Source: Hyaloraphidium curvatum
Lineage: Eukaryota; Monoblepharomycota; Hyaloraphidiomycetes; Hyaloraphidiales; Hyaloraphidiaceae
Assembly (NCBI GenBank): GCA_025558095.1
Contig: JAIVFI010000006.1
Coordinates: forward strand, 186,001 to 250,000
Length of the DNA stretch: 64,000 nucleotides
Direction: 5' to 3'
A program made the translations under genes and the position numbers. The notes beneath the pieces are model-generated. The model did not search any database. It was given only the letters and a program-made list of their open reading frames with translations, and was not told the DNA's origin. This document shows, piece after piece, positions 40,753 through 50,902 of the stretch (position 1 is its first letter; each line of letters begins with the position of its first letter).

Positions 40753-42999
40753 TCATCCTACACCTAGCAAGTGCTTGGCGTGTTCGTACGAGAGAAACGC
40801 CAATCCGGTCGCGGGTGCAACCTTGGAAAGCGAAATGGCAAGGCCTCGATAGAAGCCGCGCAAACCCTCCTTTGCATAAGTCTGCCTGAAGCAATCGCGG
40901 ACGTTCTTGTACTGAGCAGGGAGCGAGGTCGACCCCTGGGCTTGCATCCTGAGTCATGTGGGTGAGCTTACCGCGGTGCAACATCGAAGAGCGCAGCTCA
41001 CCTGACGCGAACGAGCTGAAGTGGGTAAACAAGACTCGCGGCTACGCTCCCGGATATGCAACCGAACGCAAGCACTTGGACCTGTCCAAGAGACGGGTTG
41101 TTGCTGTACCTCTTTCGCCGCTTCCACCACTTCTTCAAAGTCTCAAACACGGCCATGTTGGTGCCCATGAACGGAGCCATGCCCATCGTCGCCGGAATAA
41201 TGCCCCGATAGAATCCCAATAGTCCAGCTTTCACATAAATGTCCTCAACGGCAGCGAGGATCAGCGATCGCGACCCGCCAGCATGACGCGGGTCGACTGG
41301 ATTGGGCAAAGATGCCGTCGAGAAGGCAACGCTTAGCCAGGGTCTGAGTCCACTAACACGAGGTACGACCCCGGCTCCTGTGGCTCGCCAGAGCATTGCG
41401 CCTTGGCGCTGCCAGTCCCGGAGCCCTTCGCCGACCCTCCACCCTCCTAGATCCAACCGCTTGAACAAAGCGCTACCAGGGATATCAACGTGAGTGTCCA
41501 CGAGGCCCAAGGTGCTCTTCGTGATCTTGAGCGAGCTGTCGAACCCTGCCCCGAGTCTTTGCATGCTCTAACGAAAACAACAGAGTTAGAACATTGCAAT
41601 CCCGACGGTGGCATGTCCCACCATGACTCTCATGCGGATGGTCTCGATCGGATACGCGCAAAACTGGCCCAGCGTCCCTGCCGCAGCACCGGAAACAAAC
41701 CGACGGCCGGCAGCATCCAAAAAGGCATCCACCACATCGTCCTCGTCTGGATCAAAGTCGTCCCCAAGTACTTCCTGCTTCATCCTGGTATCCTCCATCA
41801 TTTTGTCCCTCTCGATGAAGTACTCTGTCATCCTCTCCACCACCAAGAAACCAATGGCCGACTCGGGAACGATACGGCAGCAGTTGAGAAAATTGCCTCT
41901 GAAGAACGAAGCTATGCCGCCGTCCCGGAGAATCGTCATTACGGCGCTACGGAAATTGCGAACGACGTGGCGTGCAGCTGGTACGAGTCCTTCGGCACGG
42001 ACGCTGGCAAAGTCAGCGGCCGTCTGCACCATGAAGTAGATCCGCAAACGATCGATGGGAGCCGTCACGGTTCGGGAAAAAGCTCCCGCAAAGGCGCCGG
42101 CAAGAAAGTACCGAAGCTGCTCCTGCTTCAGGGCGTCCTTCTCCAGGCCCCTGTGAAGAGACGTCAGAATCATTTCGCTGCAGTTGCAGACGACTAAATC
42201 ACCATGGAACATGATCAAACTCGATGTTTGACTGATAGACGAACTGGAAAGCTGAGAAGATGTCCGCCAACGAGTAGTCGCGTTCCAAGATAGCTGGAAT
42301 CGTGAGCATGAACCGCCGAAACTCGCGAAAGTCGACGCTGCCGTCATGATTCCGATCCAGTGCCGCAACAAATCGCTCCGCATCGTTCAATCGGAGGCGA
42401 ATTCCCTCCAAAAGGGCAGCCCTCTTTATCTCTGCCGGACTCAGCAGCCCGTCTTTGTTGACGTCGATGGCCTGGTACAGGTCCCAAGCACGCCGTTCCA
42501 TCAGCAGCAGCAGCTTCTTGAACGTCGTGTAATCGATTCTATCGCTCGGTGCCCGCCGTAGTTGAAAGGCGTTCCGGAGCCGACCAAAGAGCCCAGTCCG
42601 CTCCTGGCTCTCCTCTTCCTTCAAGGTTTCCAAGGCTTCCTTTAGATATTGTGCCAGTAGTTCCGCGCTGACGACGTGTACCCGAGATTCTTCGAACCGA
42701 GGAGCAAGAGACGCAATGGCGTCGTCTTCCGGAGTGCCGAAATCCTCGAGACCTCGCAGAGTGAGCAGCAGTCGCCGAACTTCCCATACTTCAAGGAAGC
42801 CGTCGCCGTCGTAGTCCAATTGCTCAAAGACATACTTCATGAATGATTCCCGCAACTTGGGAGTCTCGTGGGCGATCAGCTCGTCAAGGCTCTGTGGCCG
42901 GAAGACCGGCTCGCCATCCTTTGGCGGTGTCCCTGCCGGCTTCCGTGACGCGGGTTTCAAAGGTACGGGAATTGATTCGGTGGCAACCGGTATGTCCAT
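40753..42999 (-). CDS. SAL1: EF-hand mitochondrial carrier (SCaMC/SAL1 type)
   Basis: Four exons: 42999-42203, 42150-41622, 41567-41002 and 40948-40753 (2088 nt, 695 residues). The N-terminal regulatory half carries three EF-hand loops: DYDGDGFLEVWE, DVNKDGLLSPAE and DRNHDGSVDFRE. The C-terminal half has three mitochondrial-carrier repeats, seen as PIDRLR, PIETIRMR and PLQLVRVR after odd helices, with GFYRG-type motifs in repeats 2 and 3. Such carriers exchange ATP-Mg for phosphate across the inner membrane under calcium control. Between the second and third repeats, exon 3 holds about 65 extra residues (from about TLGLVDTHVD to HAGGSRSL) not expected in the fold. This could be a real loop or an unspliced in-frame intron. 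Confidence 0.88.
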
Positions 43000-43260
43000 T
43001 TGCTCCGGGTGTCCAGAAAGGCGCGAGGAGCGAAGGGGACGCGACGCGCTTGGCGCGTTCCGTCGCGGCCGGTGGCAGCGCTGCGGAAGCCAAGTCGGCC
43101 CCGCAAACGACGCAAAACTGTCTCCGAAGAACGTCTGACGGCCGCTTAAGAGCTCGCACGGGAGTCTTGCGGAGCTTCGGGGCGATCTATAAACAGTGCA
43201 CGATCCCCCATCCATCCCTCGGTGACCGATCAGATCTCTATCACAGGCGCTGACCGATCA

Positions 43261-45091
43261 CTACTTCCCGAATCGCCCCGCCCGTTGCCGCCCGCGTTCC
43301 CGAACAAGAATCTCCTTCGCGGCCTTCAAAATGCCAGGCTCCGTCTTGTCAAGCTGATCGAGCATCTTCGTCAGCTGCTGCATCACCGCCGTCAACATCT
43401 CCGCGGCAGACAGGGCGTCGTCGCGGAACGCAAAGGTGCCCTGCACCGGGCAGCAGGCCAAATACAACTCCGAAACTTTGCGGTTCAGCTCATCCAGTAT
43501 TTGCTCTTGGTCTTCCGCCAGGTTTGCGAGCAAAATGTTGTGCTGCTTCTGGGCCGCCGAGAGCATTTCGCGCTGCTTCGCGATCTCGGCGTTGAGGGCG
43601 TCGATCTCCCCCTGACGGTCCTGCTTTTCCTTTTCCCTGAGCCAGAACAATGTTATAATGGATCGTAAGCCCCTGCTGCCGGACTTACGCCTTTTCGCTT
43701 TCCGCGCGCAGCCGGATTTGAAGCTCCGCGACCCTGGCCTCCTCATCCTTGCACTCTTGCTCAAGTTCGGCGTTCCTCTTGTCCATTTTCGCAAACTCAT
43801 GGAGAAGCTGCGATGGCTCCGTGAAGTATGTCGGCACGTCAGCGTCGCCCTCCAAGTCCTGCAGCTTGGCTAGCACCCCTTCCAGATCGAAAGAATCCGG
43901 ATCGTCGATCGATATCTCCGCCAGGGGATCATCGCTCTCTGGAAGGATCGGCACGTTCTCTGCCGACTTCTTGTCGGCCAGAGAAGCAGTGCTTTGGCCC
44001 TTTGGAGTGGCCAGCGCCGCTGACGACCTTCTCCTCGTCGAGATGCTGCCGCGTCGGGACGGAGCCTTTGTGGGCTGCCCTGCTTTCACCTTTCCGCCTC
44101 CGCTTACTCCACCGGCTCCTGGCTGTGCACCGCTGGATGCAATCCGAACCTGCCTGAGGCCACGCGCGATCTTCCTGATGGTGCTCCGCAGGTTTGGTCC
44201 GTTCTCCCTCCCCTGGTTCGAGCCTTCCGCCGCCGCTGCTGCGAGGGCCTCGGCGGCGATCCGCTCCCTCTCCGCCTTGCGCAGCTTCCGCGGGCGGTAG
44301 ACGTGCTCCTCCAGCCACTCCTTTGGCGTCAGCATCTCGAGCAGCTTCCGGCATCGCAGTGAGTCCCGCAGCTGCTCCTCCGACTTGGAAATCTCGGACC
44401 TGACAGCAATGAGAGAAAGCTGGAGCTTCTTGATCTCCTTCGTTTTCGCCAGCTTCAGCCTGGTTTCCTGCTCGGCTCTGGATATCCGGTTGAGTTGAAG
44501 CTTCGGGCTCGTGCGCCGAAGACACCAACTTGCGGAGAGCCTCCATCGCCTTCCGGTCGTTCTCCTCCAAGAACCTATCAAAGTCCACGGCGGACTGCTC
44601 CAGGGCCGTCTCTGCCTTCTTGAGCGAGTCCTCCTCCCTGGCTGCGGCCTCCCTCAGCCGTTGTATCTCCGCCTTCTTGGCATCGAGCGAATACTGCAGC
44701 AGGAACAGCTCCCTCTTCTTCTCGATGACCTCGGCCGGCGACTCGCGGTGTCCCCTGATCCGGTGCTCTTTGCCACCGTGAGGCAAGGAGCGGGCAGGGA
44801 GGGCGGCGACGCACCTCGCATGAGGGCCTCCATCTCGTCGGCTTCCGCCCTCGAGCCACGGCCCTTGCTCTCCAGGTCGGCGCACGAATCGGCAAGCAGC
44901 TCGCGGAAGGTCCGCGGCCGTGTGCGTTTGGAGACCTGCGAGGTCGCCGAGGCGGCGGACGACTCTCCGCGCTGGAGCGGTCGCGGAAGGGCGCCAGGGG
45001 CAGGCTTCGTCCCCGCGGACGGCGCATCGCGTCGCGCCGGGCCGGTCTTTTCTAAATGAATTTCGACAGGTTGCGCGTCCTCCGGTGCCAT
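43261..45091 (-). CDS. CFAP100: CFAP100-like (DUF4200) ciliary coiled-coil protein
   Basis: Four exons: 45091-44815, 44767-44530, 44477-43689 and 43636-43261 (1680 nt, 559 residues). Donors are GTGCGT, GTTGGT and GTAAGT. The DUF4200 coiled-coil block spans exons 1-3: EKKRELFLLQYSLDAKKAEI, then FDRFLEENDRKAMEALRKAE, then KLQLSLIAVRSEISKSEEQL and MLTPKEWLEEH. This order matches CFAP100/CCDC37 and the related CCDC42 proteins, which tether and regulate inner dynein arms of motile cilia. A Ser/Pro-rich linker separates it from a second coiled coil (EIDALNAEIAKQREML). The length is close to that of animal and algal CFAP100 (about 600). Its presence suggests flagellated zoospores. Confidence 0.85.
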
Positions 45092-45292
45092 AGCGGCCCG
45101 TGGGCTGCTCGGAATTGAGGCCCAGTTTGTCGGCGCGGGCGATTGACTTCCTCGCGACCTCGCCCTTTACTCCGAGCAAACACGTTCTATTGCTGTACCA
45201 ATCAAGTCTCCGGGGACACGCGGTATGTCGCTGTACAATCTATGTCGAAGCCTGGCCTGCGCGGAAATGTACAAATCTACTACCTGCCCACC

Positions 45293-46539
45293 TCACCAGA
45301 GTACGGCCAGGTCCAGCCCCGGAACCTGGCTCCTCGTCTCGTCCTCGAGCCTCTCCCTCCTCGCGCGCATGTCCCCCTCAGTGCCCGCTTCGCGAACCCT
45401 GGCCCCGATCTCGCCCTCCTCGACAAACGCCTCGGTCGCGTCCCCGACTTCCTTCTCCGCGGCCAGTGCCGCCGCCATCTCCGCAGCCGGCAGCTCGGCG
45501 CGGTCAAAGTGCTCCGCCAGGTGCCTGTTGACCTCCTCGTACCGCTCCCCAATGACCGCGTGGCCCGCGCCGGGGATGATCACCAGCGGCGCGTCCAACA
45601 CGCGCGCGAGGTAGGTGGAGTTGCTCGGCCTGACCAGGTTGTCGACGGTGCCCGTCAGCACGAGCTTGGCCGCGGGCAGGTCACGGATCCGCGCCAGGCG
45701 CGCCTCCGAGACGTGGTGCGTGGCCACGGCCGAGAGCTGCCCCACGGAACCCTGGCGGGTCTGCGGCCGCGTGCGCTTGGCGCGCTCCGTGGAGCGGTAC
45801 ACGATCCAGTCCCGGTTGGTGGCAAAGTCCGCGGGCCCGTCGCGCGCGGTGGGGACCGCGGGCGGTCTCCAGGGTGCGTCGAGCCAGGATTCCGGGTAGA
45901 GCATGGGGAGGCCGCGCTCCAGACGCTCCTCGACCGAGCGCGAGGCAAGGGTGCGGGGCATCATGTACATGGCGTTCAGGGGCGGGAGCGTGCGACCCGC
46001 TGTCCCGACGGACGCGAAACGTTAATCCACGGCCGACGAGCCGTCGACGGATTGCACCCACGCGTCGTCGCCACCAGCGCCACCGACTTGAACACCTTGG
46101 GCGCCAGCAACACCAGCTCCATGGTTATCATCCCGCCCATCGACACTCCGATTACGTGAACCCCGGTTCCGACAGCCACGGGCCCGTTCGGCCCCTGCTC
46201 CGCCCAGCCGAGGTGCTCCAACAGCTCCAGCGCGTCCTGTGCCATCTGACTGGTCTTGTAGTATCCCGGCGGGCTCCCAGACAGGCCCATTCCCCTACGA
46301 AGAGGCCAAAACGACGTTCGGAAGGTCTCAAATTGCCACGACGCCGTCCCGACCCACCGGTTGTCGAAGCAGACGCTAGTCCACGCGTCCCCGGAGAACC
46401 TGTCCGTCTGGTTCTCCCATCCTTGGCACGCGGTCGACAGTCCCATAACCCAGAGTGCGCGGCGCGGGCCGTGCCCGTGGACCTCGTAGTAGATGTCGAC
46501 GGGTTCCCCGCGGGAGCGGCCCACGAGGACGTGCGGCAT
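45293..46539 (-). CDS. alpha/beta-hydrolase fold protein
   Basis: Three exons: 46539-46358, 46294-46062 and 45999-45293 (1122 nt, 373 residues). Both introns start GTGGGT. The first is 63 nt and open in frame, but removing it restores the family sequence VCFDNRGMGLSGSPPGYY. The nucleophile elbow is VIGVSMGGMI, a late Asp lies in VLTGTVDNLV, and the catalytic His is in PGAGHAVIGE. After the His, an acidic, Ala-rich helical tail of about 75 residues is unusual for the fold. It is probably a cytosolic esterase, lipase or C-C hydrolase. The substrate is unknown. Confidence 0.85.
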
Positions 46540-47021
46540 CGCTTCCGGCCTGCGGCGGGAGGAACACGCAGAGCGTGGGGAGGACGAGCAGACGGCGTCC
46601 AAGGAAGAGGGAGGGAAGGCTCTTTCGAAGGCCGTGAGGGAAGAAAGCCGTGAGGGAGGTTGCGTATCTCCCGTTAAAGAGACGGTGCCGCCTGTCTCCG
46701 AGAGCGCCGCGGTCCGCGGCGCGGCCGCCGGGGAAACGACGGCGGAGCTTTCGATGCGCTTAAAGGAGCAGACTCGGCAGAGGCGCCCTTCGGCGAGCCG
46801 GCAGTTTGTGGGGGACGGAGTCAAAGGGGAGCCTCAATTTCGCAAGCACGTGAACGTGTCGGCTGGCGAACCGTCCAGCTCCACACGACTTCTCCCGAGA
46901 TAATTGCCCAATTGACGAGGGAAAAGAAATGGGGAGGGAGGGAGGAGAAGGGCCGCATTCGAGCTAGCTTTACCCGTGATCCTCCGACCAGGCGCGAGCT
47001 GACCATCACCACACCCTGCAT
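46540..47021. other. intergenic region
   Basis: About 480 bp lies between the hydrolase start and the stop of the PAP2 phosphatase, both on the minus strand. It is open in the hydrolase frame, but the upstream translation is low-complexity. It should include the hydrolase promoter. Nothing else is seen. Confidence 0.4.
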
Positions 47022-48047
47022 CTAGACCACGTGTTCCCCCTGCGCCGCCCCGTCTCCCGCCTTGCCCCTCACCAACGCCTCCACTCTGTCGCCCCACGCC
47101 CCGGGCTCGCCCGCCGCCCACAGCGGCCGGAAGTATCGCCCAAACGCCCAGCAAGCCGCGAGCATCCCTAGGACCGAGCCGGCAGCCACATCCAACGGGG
47201 AGTGCCGGTAGTCGATCACGCGCGAGACCGCGATGCACGCGGCCAGCACCGCGGGCGCCAGCGCCACCACCGCCGGTGCAAGGTAAGCTGGCCTCGGGCT
47301 CGAGAACATCCATCCCTTGGCCATCGCGAGGTGCAGCGAGAGGAACCCCAGGCCCGCGAACGACAGCGACGCGTGACCCGAGGGAAAAGCCTTGCGTCCG
47401 TCCTCGACAGTCCCTGACGAACCGGTGCACACGGTGCCGTTGAACATCCGCAGCGGGCCGGGAGGTTGCCCGCCGAAGTTGATGCCGGTAGACGCGATCC
47501 CGCCCGCGAGCGACGAGGCGGCCGCAGGCCAGTTCGGCGCGCAGCGGGAGATGAAGTCCGGGCGGAGGGCACCAACGTACACCTTGAAGGACTCAGTGAG
47601 CAGCACGGTCAGGGAGAGGGCAAAGGCCAGGCCGAGGAGCGCGCTGTGCAGCTCGAGCAGCGAGCGGCGGAGGAGCGCGAGGGCGGAGCAGCACACCACG
47701 GGCACCGCGACGGCGAGCACGTAGAGCAGCCAGTTGGGAAACGTCTCGCTCGACAGCGGGTACGAGATGGCCGCGTCGTCCAGGGAAAACACGCGCTGCG
47801 TGACGGGCGCGAACGCGTTGACGAGCGCCGTGGCGATTAGCAGGGCCACCGGCACGGCCCAGTCCAGCGCATAGCTTCGCACGAGCGCGAGGCACGCGGG
47901 ACGCGGCGGGAAGCGCAGCCAGCGAGCGGCTGGGCTCTCCATTTCCTCCGAAAAGCGCACCGTCAGCGGGTGGAGGGACTTGCGGTGGCCGCGGCCCCAT
48001 CTGAGCACCATCTCTTCTACCTCAAAATGCAGAAGATTGGATTGCAT
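47022..48047 (-). CDS. PAP2-family lipid phosphate phosphatase
   Basis: One exon of 341 residues; ATG 48011 is a possible alternative start. Six hydrophobic helices are visible. The three catalytic motifs of the type 2 phosphatidic acid phosphatase family are intact: K-x6-RP as KVYVGALRP, PSGH within FPSGHASLSFAG, and SR-x5-H-x3-D as SRVIDYRHSPLD. The order and spacing match yeast DPP1/LPP1 and plant or animal LPPs. The enzyme should dephosphorylate phosphatidate, lysophosphatidate or diacylglycerol pyrophosphate on the lumenal side of vacuolar or Golgi membranes. Confidence 0.9.
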   Translation of the reverse strand: MQSNLLHFEVEEMVLRWGRGHRKSLHPLTVRFSEEMESPAARWLRFPPRPACLALVRSYALDWAVPVALLIATALVNAFAPVTQRVFSLDDAAISYPLSSETFPNWLLYVLAVAVPVVCCSALALLRRSLLELHSALLGLAFALSLTVLLTESFKVYVGALRPDFISRCAPNWPAAASSLAGGIASTGINFGGQPPGPLRMFNGTVCTGSSGTVEDGRKAFPSGHASLSFAGLGFLSLHLAMAKGWMFSSPRPAYLAPAVVALAPAVLAACIAVSRVIDYRHSPLDVAAGSVLGMLAACWAFGRYFRPLWAAGEPGAWGDRVEALVRGKAGDGAAQGEHVV

Positions 48048-48217
48048 CGTATCAGACGTCGTCCTCCAAATGAAGTCAGGCTCTGCAGCTACAAGCTCGA
48101 TAAAAGGATGGACGCAACAACTTATTGGAAAGGAGAAAGGAGACGACCTATAAGAGTGGCATCCAGTGAGTCGTAGCGACGAAGGAGCGCAAAAGCTTGC
48201 TCACCTCGCCGTCGCCA

Positions 48218-49612
48218 TCAAAGCTTGGGCCTCCTTTTGTGCCACTCCGTGGCTTCCTGGAACGCATGACCGGCCCTGAGCACCGCATCCTCGTCCCACC
48301 ACCGCCCGATGATCTGGAATGCCACCGGATAGCCTTCTTCCGTCGATCCGCCGGGCAGAGTGAGCGACGGCAACCCCGCAAGGTTGATCGGGGCGGTGAA
48401 GATGATTCGGGCCGCGAAAGCCGAGGGGTCCATGGCGGTGGCGCGCACCTCCGCAGCGGTGATGGCGGCCTTGGGATGGACGGGGATGATGAAGAGGTCG
48501 GTGGACTCGAAGACCGCCTCCATGTGACCCTTGAACTCGGCGCGCTTGTGGTTGTACTTGGTCAGATCGCGGGCCGTCACGGTCGCCGAGAAGTCGAGGA
48601 AGCCCTTGATCGAACCGTACTCGGCCGCCCGGGACGGGTAGATGCTCTCGTGGGAGATGGCCAGCTCCGTTGCCGACAGGCCAAGATAGCCCGGGATGAG
48701 GGCTTGGAAGTCGGGCAGCGTGACGTCGACGATCTCGGCGCCGAGCTTGGCAAAGATCTCGAGGGCGCCCTGGATCGCTTCGACCGTGGCTTTGTCGCAG
48801 ATCGCGAGGTAGCGCTTATCCACCCCGATCCTCAGCCCCTTGACACCGCCGCGGAGCGAAGCGAGATAGTCGGGGACCTTCACGTGCGACGCCGTCGGGT
48901 CGGCCGGGTCGGGCCCGGCGAGGATTGCAAGCATGGCCGCCACATCTTCCGCCGAACGCGCGATCGGACCCACGTGGTCCAGGCTGTCTGCAAGCGGAAA
49001 GACGCCCGCGCGCGAGATGCGGCCCCAGGTCGGCTTGATCCCGGTGAGGCCGTTCTGCGCCGAAGGAGCGCGGATCGACCCGCCCGTGTCGCTGCCGAGG
49101 GAACCGTAGCACAGACCCGCGGCCGTGGCCACTCCCGACCCGCTCGATGACACCCCGGTCCAGAGGGAAGGCGACCACGGGTTGATCGGGACGGGGATCT
49201 TTGGGTGGTGCTCGGCGGTGGCGCCTTCGGTGAGCTGCAGCTTGCCGACGATGACGCATCCGGCGGCCTTGAGCCGGGCCACCACGGTAGAGTCCTTATC
49301 GGCCATTGTGTCGCGGCGGAGAGGCATCCCGGCCGCGGTGGGCAGCCCGGCCATGTCGCACAGATCCTTGACGGCCACGGGCACCCCGTGCAGCGGGCCG
49401 CGGAGCTTGCCAGCGGCGATCTCGGCATCCGCGGCGGCGGCGGCGTCGAGCGCGGCGTCGGCAGTCACAAGCTCGAACACATGCAGCGTGGGCTCGAGGC
49501 GGGCGATGCGGTCGAGGGTGGCGCGCACGGCCGCGACAGATGTGGTCTCGCCCGAAGCGATTCGCCGCCCGAGCTCCACGGCGGGGAGGAAAACCAGCGA
49601 GTCGTCTGCCAT
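48218..49612 (-). CDS. amidase-signature hydrolase
   Basis: One exon of 464 residues from MADDSLVFLP. The amidase-signature catalytic triad Ser-cisSer-Lys is present: Lys in GVPVAVKDLCDM, the cis-Ser within TGVSSSGSGVATAAG, and the nucleophile in GSDTGGSIRAPSA. The downstream TGIKPTWGRISRAGVFPLA is also typical. Members hydrolyse amides (fungal acetamidase, GatA-like, bacterial amidases); the substrate is not predictable. It is more bacterial-like in its compactness and lack of introns than its neighbours, which hints at lateral acquisition (weak inference). It shares a 150-bp divergent promoter with the hydroxylase. Confidence 0.88.
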   Translation of the reverse strand: MADDSLVFLPAVELGRRIASGETTSVAAVRATLDRIARLEPTLHVFELVTADAALDAAAAADAEIAAGKLRGPLHGVPVAVKDLCDMAGLPTAAGMPLRRDTMADKDSTVVARLKAAGCVIVGKLQLTEGATAEHHPKIPVPINPWSPSLWTGVSSSGSGVATAAGLCYGSLGSDTGGSIRAPSAQNGLTGIKPTWGRISRAGVFPLADSLDHVGPIARSAEDVAAMLAILAGPDPADPTASHVKVPDYLASLRGGVKGLRIGVDKRYLAICDKATVEAIQGALEIFAKLGAEIVDVTLPDFQALIPGYLGLSATELAISHESIYPSRAAEYGSIKGFLDFSATVTARDLTKYNHKRAEFKGHMEAVFESTDLFIIPVHPKAAITAAEVRATAMDPSAFAARIIFTAPINLAGLPSLTLPGGSTEEGYPVAFQIIGRWWDEDAVLRAGHAFQEATEWHKRRPKL

Positions 49613-49762
49613 GCTGTAGTGCCCTCTGCTTGTGGTCGGTTGTATGTTGGACCGGAAAAGGGTGAGCGGGTGTTGCTGATGTGCCGCGCAACTGGCGGCC
49701 AATCCGGCTATAAAGGCGGTGCGACGCCCGCTGTCCCGCCGCACCTCTGCACGCCAGCAAGA
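49613..49762. promoter_or_regulatory. divergent promoter with CCAAT and TATA boxes
   Basis: CCAAT at 49699-49703 and TATAAA at 49709-49714 lie about 50 bp upstream of the hydroxylase start codon at 49763. The amidase starts 150 bp away in the other direction, so regulatory sequence is probably shared. Confidence 0.65.
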
Positions 49763-50862
49763 ATGCTCGAACAGTTCGCTGGCCAAGCCTCGGCCCTGTT
49801 CGCCGGCCTCGGCCTCGGCCCCGCGGGGCCCCTCTTCACCAACCTCTTTGCCTCGCCCGGCGCGCAGTACAGTAGGCCCCACGTGCACGAGCCAGTTGCG
49901 CCCGAGCTCACCTGCTCGGTCCCCGCTCGATCCTCGCCCGGCGCCCGCCCCGCAAGTCCTCAAAATCGGCACCACCGTCGCGGTCCTGCACCAAGTCCAC
50001 CAAATCATCTTCCGCCGGGCCTGGGACGAGAACTGGTGGCCGGAACGCCGAATCCAGCCGGGCAAGGCGCTGCAGGCGGAGCCCACGGGAACGATCAGGG
50101 CCAAGACCCGCACCGAGATCGTCATCGGGAGCTACGTCCTCGTGGGGATGTTCTGGTTGCTTTTCCAGCAGTGGTACCTCGAGTGGGTCGTTGCATCCAG
50201 AATCCCGAGTGCTGGACGCTGACCGCCCATCATCCCGGCCCCAGCGTCAACTCCCCACCGCCCGAGCCACTCACGGCGGTCAAGAAGATCATCCTCGCCA
50301 TTCTGTATTGCGATTTCTTCTACTACTGGTATCATCGCGCAGAGCATGACATTCCCTGGCTATACAGGTGGGCTTCGCTGGGCCTCCCCAACCTCACCTG
50401 CGCAACTTGCATATGCTGAATCTGCCCAATGCAACAGGAATTTCCACAAAAAACATCACCAATTCTACGTCAATTCGCCCGAGGCCGCCGAATGGGACGA
50501 ACTCCAGGTTGTCGCCTTTACCTGCCCCCGTGCCTCCGGTTCTGACTTCCGATCTCTCAAATCAGGAACACGTCATGGTCGGCTTCCTCACCAACGGCCT
50601 CCCCTCGTACCTCGCCGGGATGGATTTCACCACGCATTGGATCTGGGTCGCCATGAACGCCATTCGGCACGAGCACCACCACTCGGGCTTCGATTTTGCC
50701 TGGTACCCCTTCAACCGGCTGCCGATCTTCGCACCCGCGGGATTCCACCACGACCACCACGCCAAGAACGCCGGGAACTACGCCATCTGGACTCGGATCA
50801 TGGATTACGTGTTCGGAACGGATAGGGGAACGGTGTTCAGGGCACTCGACGAGTCCGGGTAA
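49763..50862 (+). CDS. fatty-acid-hydroxylase-superfamily di-iron enzyme
   Basis: Five exons: 49763-49871, 49957-50182, 50245-50367, 50438-50507 and 50566-50862 (825 nt, 274 residues). The integral-membrane di-iron signature is complete: HRAEH in FFYYWYHRAEHDIPWLYR, HKKHH after the next intron, RHEHHH in AMNAIRHEHHHSGFD, and HHDHH near the end. Hydrophobic helices flank them (IVIGSYVLVGMFWLLF; KIILAILYCDFFYYW). The family includes C-4 sterol oxidase (ERG25), C-5 sterol desaturase (ERG3), sphingoid-base C4 hydroxylase (SUR2) and plant CER1-type proteins; the pattern here is closest to the ERG25/ERG3-like group in general form. It should act in the ER. The substrate is unknown. The first intron (85 nt) is longer than the others. 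Confidence 0.88.
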
Positions 50863-50902
50863 CAGCAGTCGGCTTGTACTCGAGCACCAACGAACAAAAT
50901 CG

